NCBI GenBank assembly: GCA_018820745.1
Contig: JAHJNP010000103.1
Coordinates: forward strand, 1 to 6,427
From: Gammaproteobacteria bacterium
GTDB taxonomy: Bacteria > Pseudomonadota > Gammaproteobacteria > Burkholderiales > Thiobacillaceae
DNA length: 6,427 nt
Direction: 5' to 3'
The notes beneath the pieces were generated by a model that saw nothing but the letters and a program-made list of their open reading frames with translations, did no database searches and was not told the DNA's origin. Positions within the stretch are counted from its first letter, which is position 1. Each line of letters begins with the position of its first letter. The translations under genes were made by a program, and so were the position numbers. Positions 5,323 to 6,427 of this stretch are shown one piece after another.

Positions 5323-5559
5323 GGCCTGACACGACTGCGCCCGGGAAAACGATACGCAACCCGGAAAACAGCAGCGCCTTTGTCGCAAAACAGACAAAGC
5401 CTACACGGGCGGATGCCGCCCAGTCAGGCAATTTTGTTATGTCTATTCAATCGCTTATCACTATTTATCAGACATGGCACATGAGTTGCTTTTAGTCAGG
5501 CATGACCGGCGGTGCACGATGCCGCCCCCTCAACGCAAGCCAACCAGAGCGAGACGTTC
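5323..5559 (+). promoter_or_regulatory. Probable promoter region of iscS
   Basis: This segment upstream of iscS contains a marked AT-rich island (about 5431-5470) in GC-rich surroundings, the most likely promoter site. A possible sigma-70 pair is TTGTTA (5434-5439) and TATCAC (5456-5461) with 16 bp between, a weak match. TTATCA occurs twice, at 5455-5460 and 5465-5470, exactly 10 bp apart. AGTCAGGCA occurs twice, at 5422-5430 and 5494-5502, flanking the island. I see no match to the known IscR operator types, and the leader would be close to 100 nt. Confidence 0.45.
5422..5502. repeat. Direct 9-bp repeats AGTCAGGCA flanking the AT-rich island
   Basis: The two copies lie at 5422-5430 and 5494-5502, 72 bp apart, about seven helical turns, one on each side of the proposed iscS promoter. 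This could be a looping operator pair or coincidence; 9 bp repeated in this distance is suggestive only. Confidence 0.4.
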
Positions 5560-6427
5560 ATGCCCAAGGTGCCCATCTATCTCGACTACTCCGCGACCAC
5601 GCCGATCGACCCGCGCGTGGCGGAAAAGATGATCCCGTACCTGACGGAAAAATTCGGCAACCCGGCCTCGCGTTCGCACGCCTTTGGCTGGGATGCGGAT
5701 CAAGCCGTGGAACAGGCGCGCGAAGAGGTCGCGGGGCTGGTGAACTGCGATCCCAGGGAAATCGTCTGGACCTCGGGCGCAACCGAGTCGGACAACCTCG
5801 CCATCAAGGGCGCGGCGCAGTTCTACAAGGGCAAGGGCAAGCACCTGATCACCGTACGCACCGAGCACAAGGCGGTGCTCGATCCGATGCGCGAACTGGA
5901 GCGGCAGGGATTCGAAGTCACCTATCTCGATCCCGAGCCGAACGGCCTGCTCGACCTCGACAAATTCACGGCCGCCATCCGCCCCGACACGATTCTCGCC
6001 TCGGTCATGCACGTGAACAATGAAATCGGCGTGATCCAGGACATCGACACCCTCGGCGAACTTTGCCGCGCCAGGGGCGTGCTGTTCCACGTGGACGCGG
6101 CGCAGTCCACCGGCAAGACGCCGATCGACCTTGGCCGGCTGAAAGTCGATCTGATGTCCTTCTCCGCCCACAAGACCTACGGCCCCAAAGGCATCGGCGC
6201 CCTGTACGTGCGACGCAAGCCGCGCATCCGCCTGGAGGCGCAGATGCACGGCGGCGGCCACGAGCGCGGCATGCGCTCCGGCACGCTGGCGACCCATCAG
6301 ATCGTCGGCATGGGCGCGGCCTTCCGCATCGCGGCCGAGGAAATGGCCGCCGAGAACGAACGCATCCGCATGCTCCGCGACAGGCTGTGGGCCGGCATCA
6401 GCACGCTGGACGAAGTGCACCTCAACG
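5560..6427 (+). CDS. iscS: Cysteine desulfurase IscS, C-terminus beyond the window
   Basis: This PLP-dependent enzyme removes sulfur from L-cysteine, forming alanine and an enzyme persulfide that feeds Fe-S cluster assembly on IscU and tRNA thiolation. The window holds 289 of about 404 residues. Visible class V aminotransferase features: [20 protein letters not shown] at the N-terminus, [21 protein letters not shown] with His103 (stacks on PLP), [15 protein letters not shown] with Asp179 and Gln182 (cofactor contacts), and [12 protein letters not shown] with Lys205, the Schiff-base lysine. [14 protein letters not shown] follows. These match E. coli IscS with a one-residue offset and favour IscS over NifS or SufS. 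The catalytic cysteine loop (near 327) is outside the window. A GAG-rich ribosome-binding site (5546-5553) precedes the ATG. The usual iscR does not lie directly upstream; the neighbour there is divergent and unrelated. Confidence 0.96.
   Translation, partial: MPKVPIYLDYSATTPIDPRVAEKMIPYLTEKFGNPASRSHAFGWDADQAVEQAREEVAGLVNCDPREIVWTSGATESDNLAIKGAAQFYKGKGKHLITVRTEHKAVLDPMRELERQGFEVTYLDPEPNGLLDLDKFTAAIRPDTILASVMHVNNEIGVIQDIDTLGELCRARGVLFHVDAAQSTGKTPIDLGRLKVDLMSFSAHKTYGPKGIGALYVRRKPRIRLEAQMHGGGHERGMRSGTLATHQIVGMGAAFRIAAEEMAAENERIRMLRDRLWAGISTLDEVHLN

Noticed and set aside
5167..5484. Plus-strand 105-codon frame in the iscS upstream region
   Set aside because: No ribosome-binding site, no recognisable motif, and it runs through the AT-rich promoter-like island with unnatural composition.
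5502..6023. Plus-strand frame beginning at the ATG at 5502
   Set aside because: It overlaps iscS in another frame and has a shadow-like Arg/Gly/Ala composition.
5530..6420. Long open frame (296 codons) on the minus strand
   Set aside because: It is antisense to iscS, which has all expected IscS motifs in the plus-strand frame; the His/Arg/Ala-rich composition is typical of a shadow.
1..6427. Mobile elements, CRISPR arrays, tRNA or rRNA genes
   Set aside because: No transposase or integrase motif, terminal inverted repeats, regularly spaced repeats, or tRNA/rRNA signature sequences were seen on either strand.

Overview
The window comes from the chromosome of a GC-rich proteobacterium. A beta-proteobacterium, or a close gamma relative, fits best. 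This is inferred from the close resemblance of MetE, MetR and IscS to their enterobacterial counterparts, combined with high GC and strong G/C preference at third codon positions. No rRNA, tRNA, mobile element, CRISPR array or phage gene is visible.

Layout from left to right: (1) metE on the minus strand, 622 residues seen, with its C-terminus beyond the left edge. (2) An 80-bp divergent promoter region. (3) metR on the plus strand, the LysR-type activator of metE. (4) About 380 bp with no convincing gene, perhaps holding a decayed coding remnant. (5) A short FMN-binding split-barrel protein of the pyridoxamine-oxidase/HugZ type, plus strand. (6) A convergent intergenic region with two clean hairpins. 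(7) A minus-strand pair: an unrecognised 196-residue protein followed by a group II truncated hemoglobin, with a hairpin between them. (8) A 479-bp divergent intergenic region holding a leucine-rich 17-codon micro-ORF, a 42-codon frame with a possible zinc-binding Cys/His pattern, palindromes and repeats. (9) iscS on the plus strand, 289 residues seen, cut by the right edge.

The metE/metR pair is the classical divergent arrangement in which MetR, responding to homocysteine, activates cobalamin-independent methionine synthesis. The remaining genes share a loose iron/heme/sulfur theme: a flavin split-barrel protein related to heme-utilisation proteins, an O2/NO-binding globin, and the desulfurase that supplies sulfur for Fe-S clusters. 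That theme is an inference from content, not evidence of one pathway. The least explained part is the minus-strand block at about 4008-5322: globin, unknown protein, micro-ORF and Cys/His peptide. No iscR lies directly upstream of iscS.
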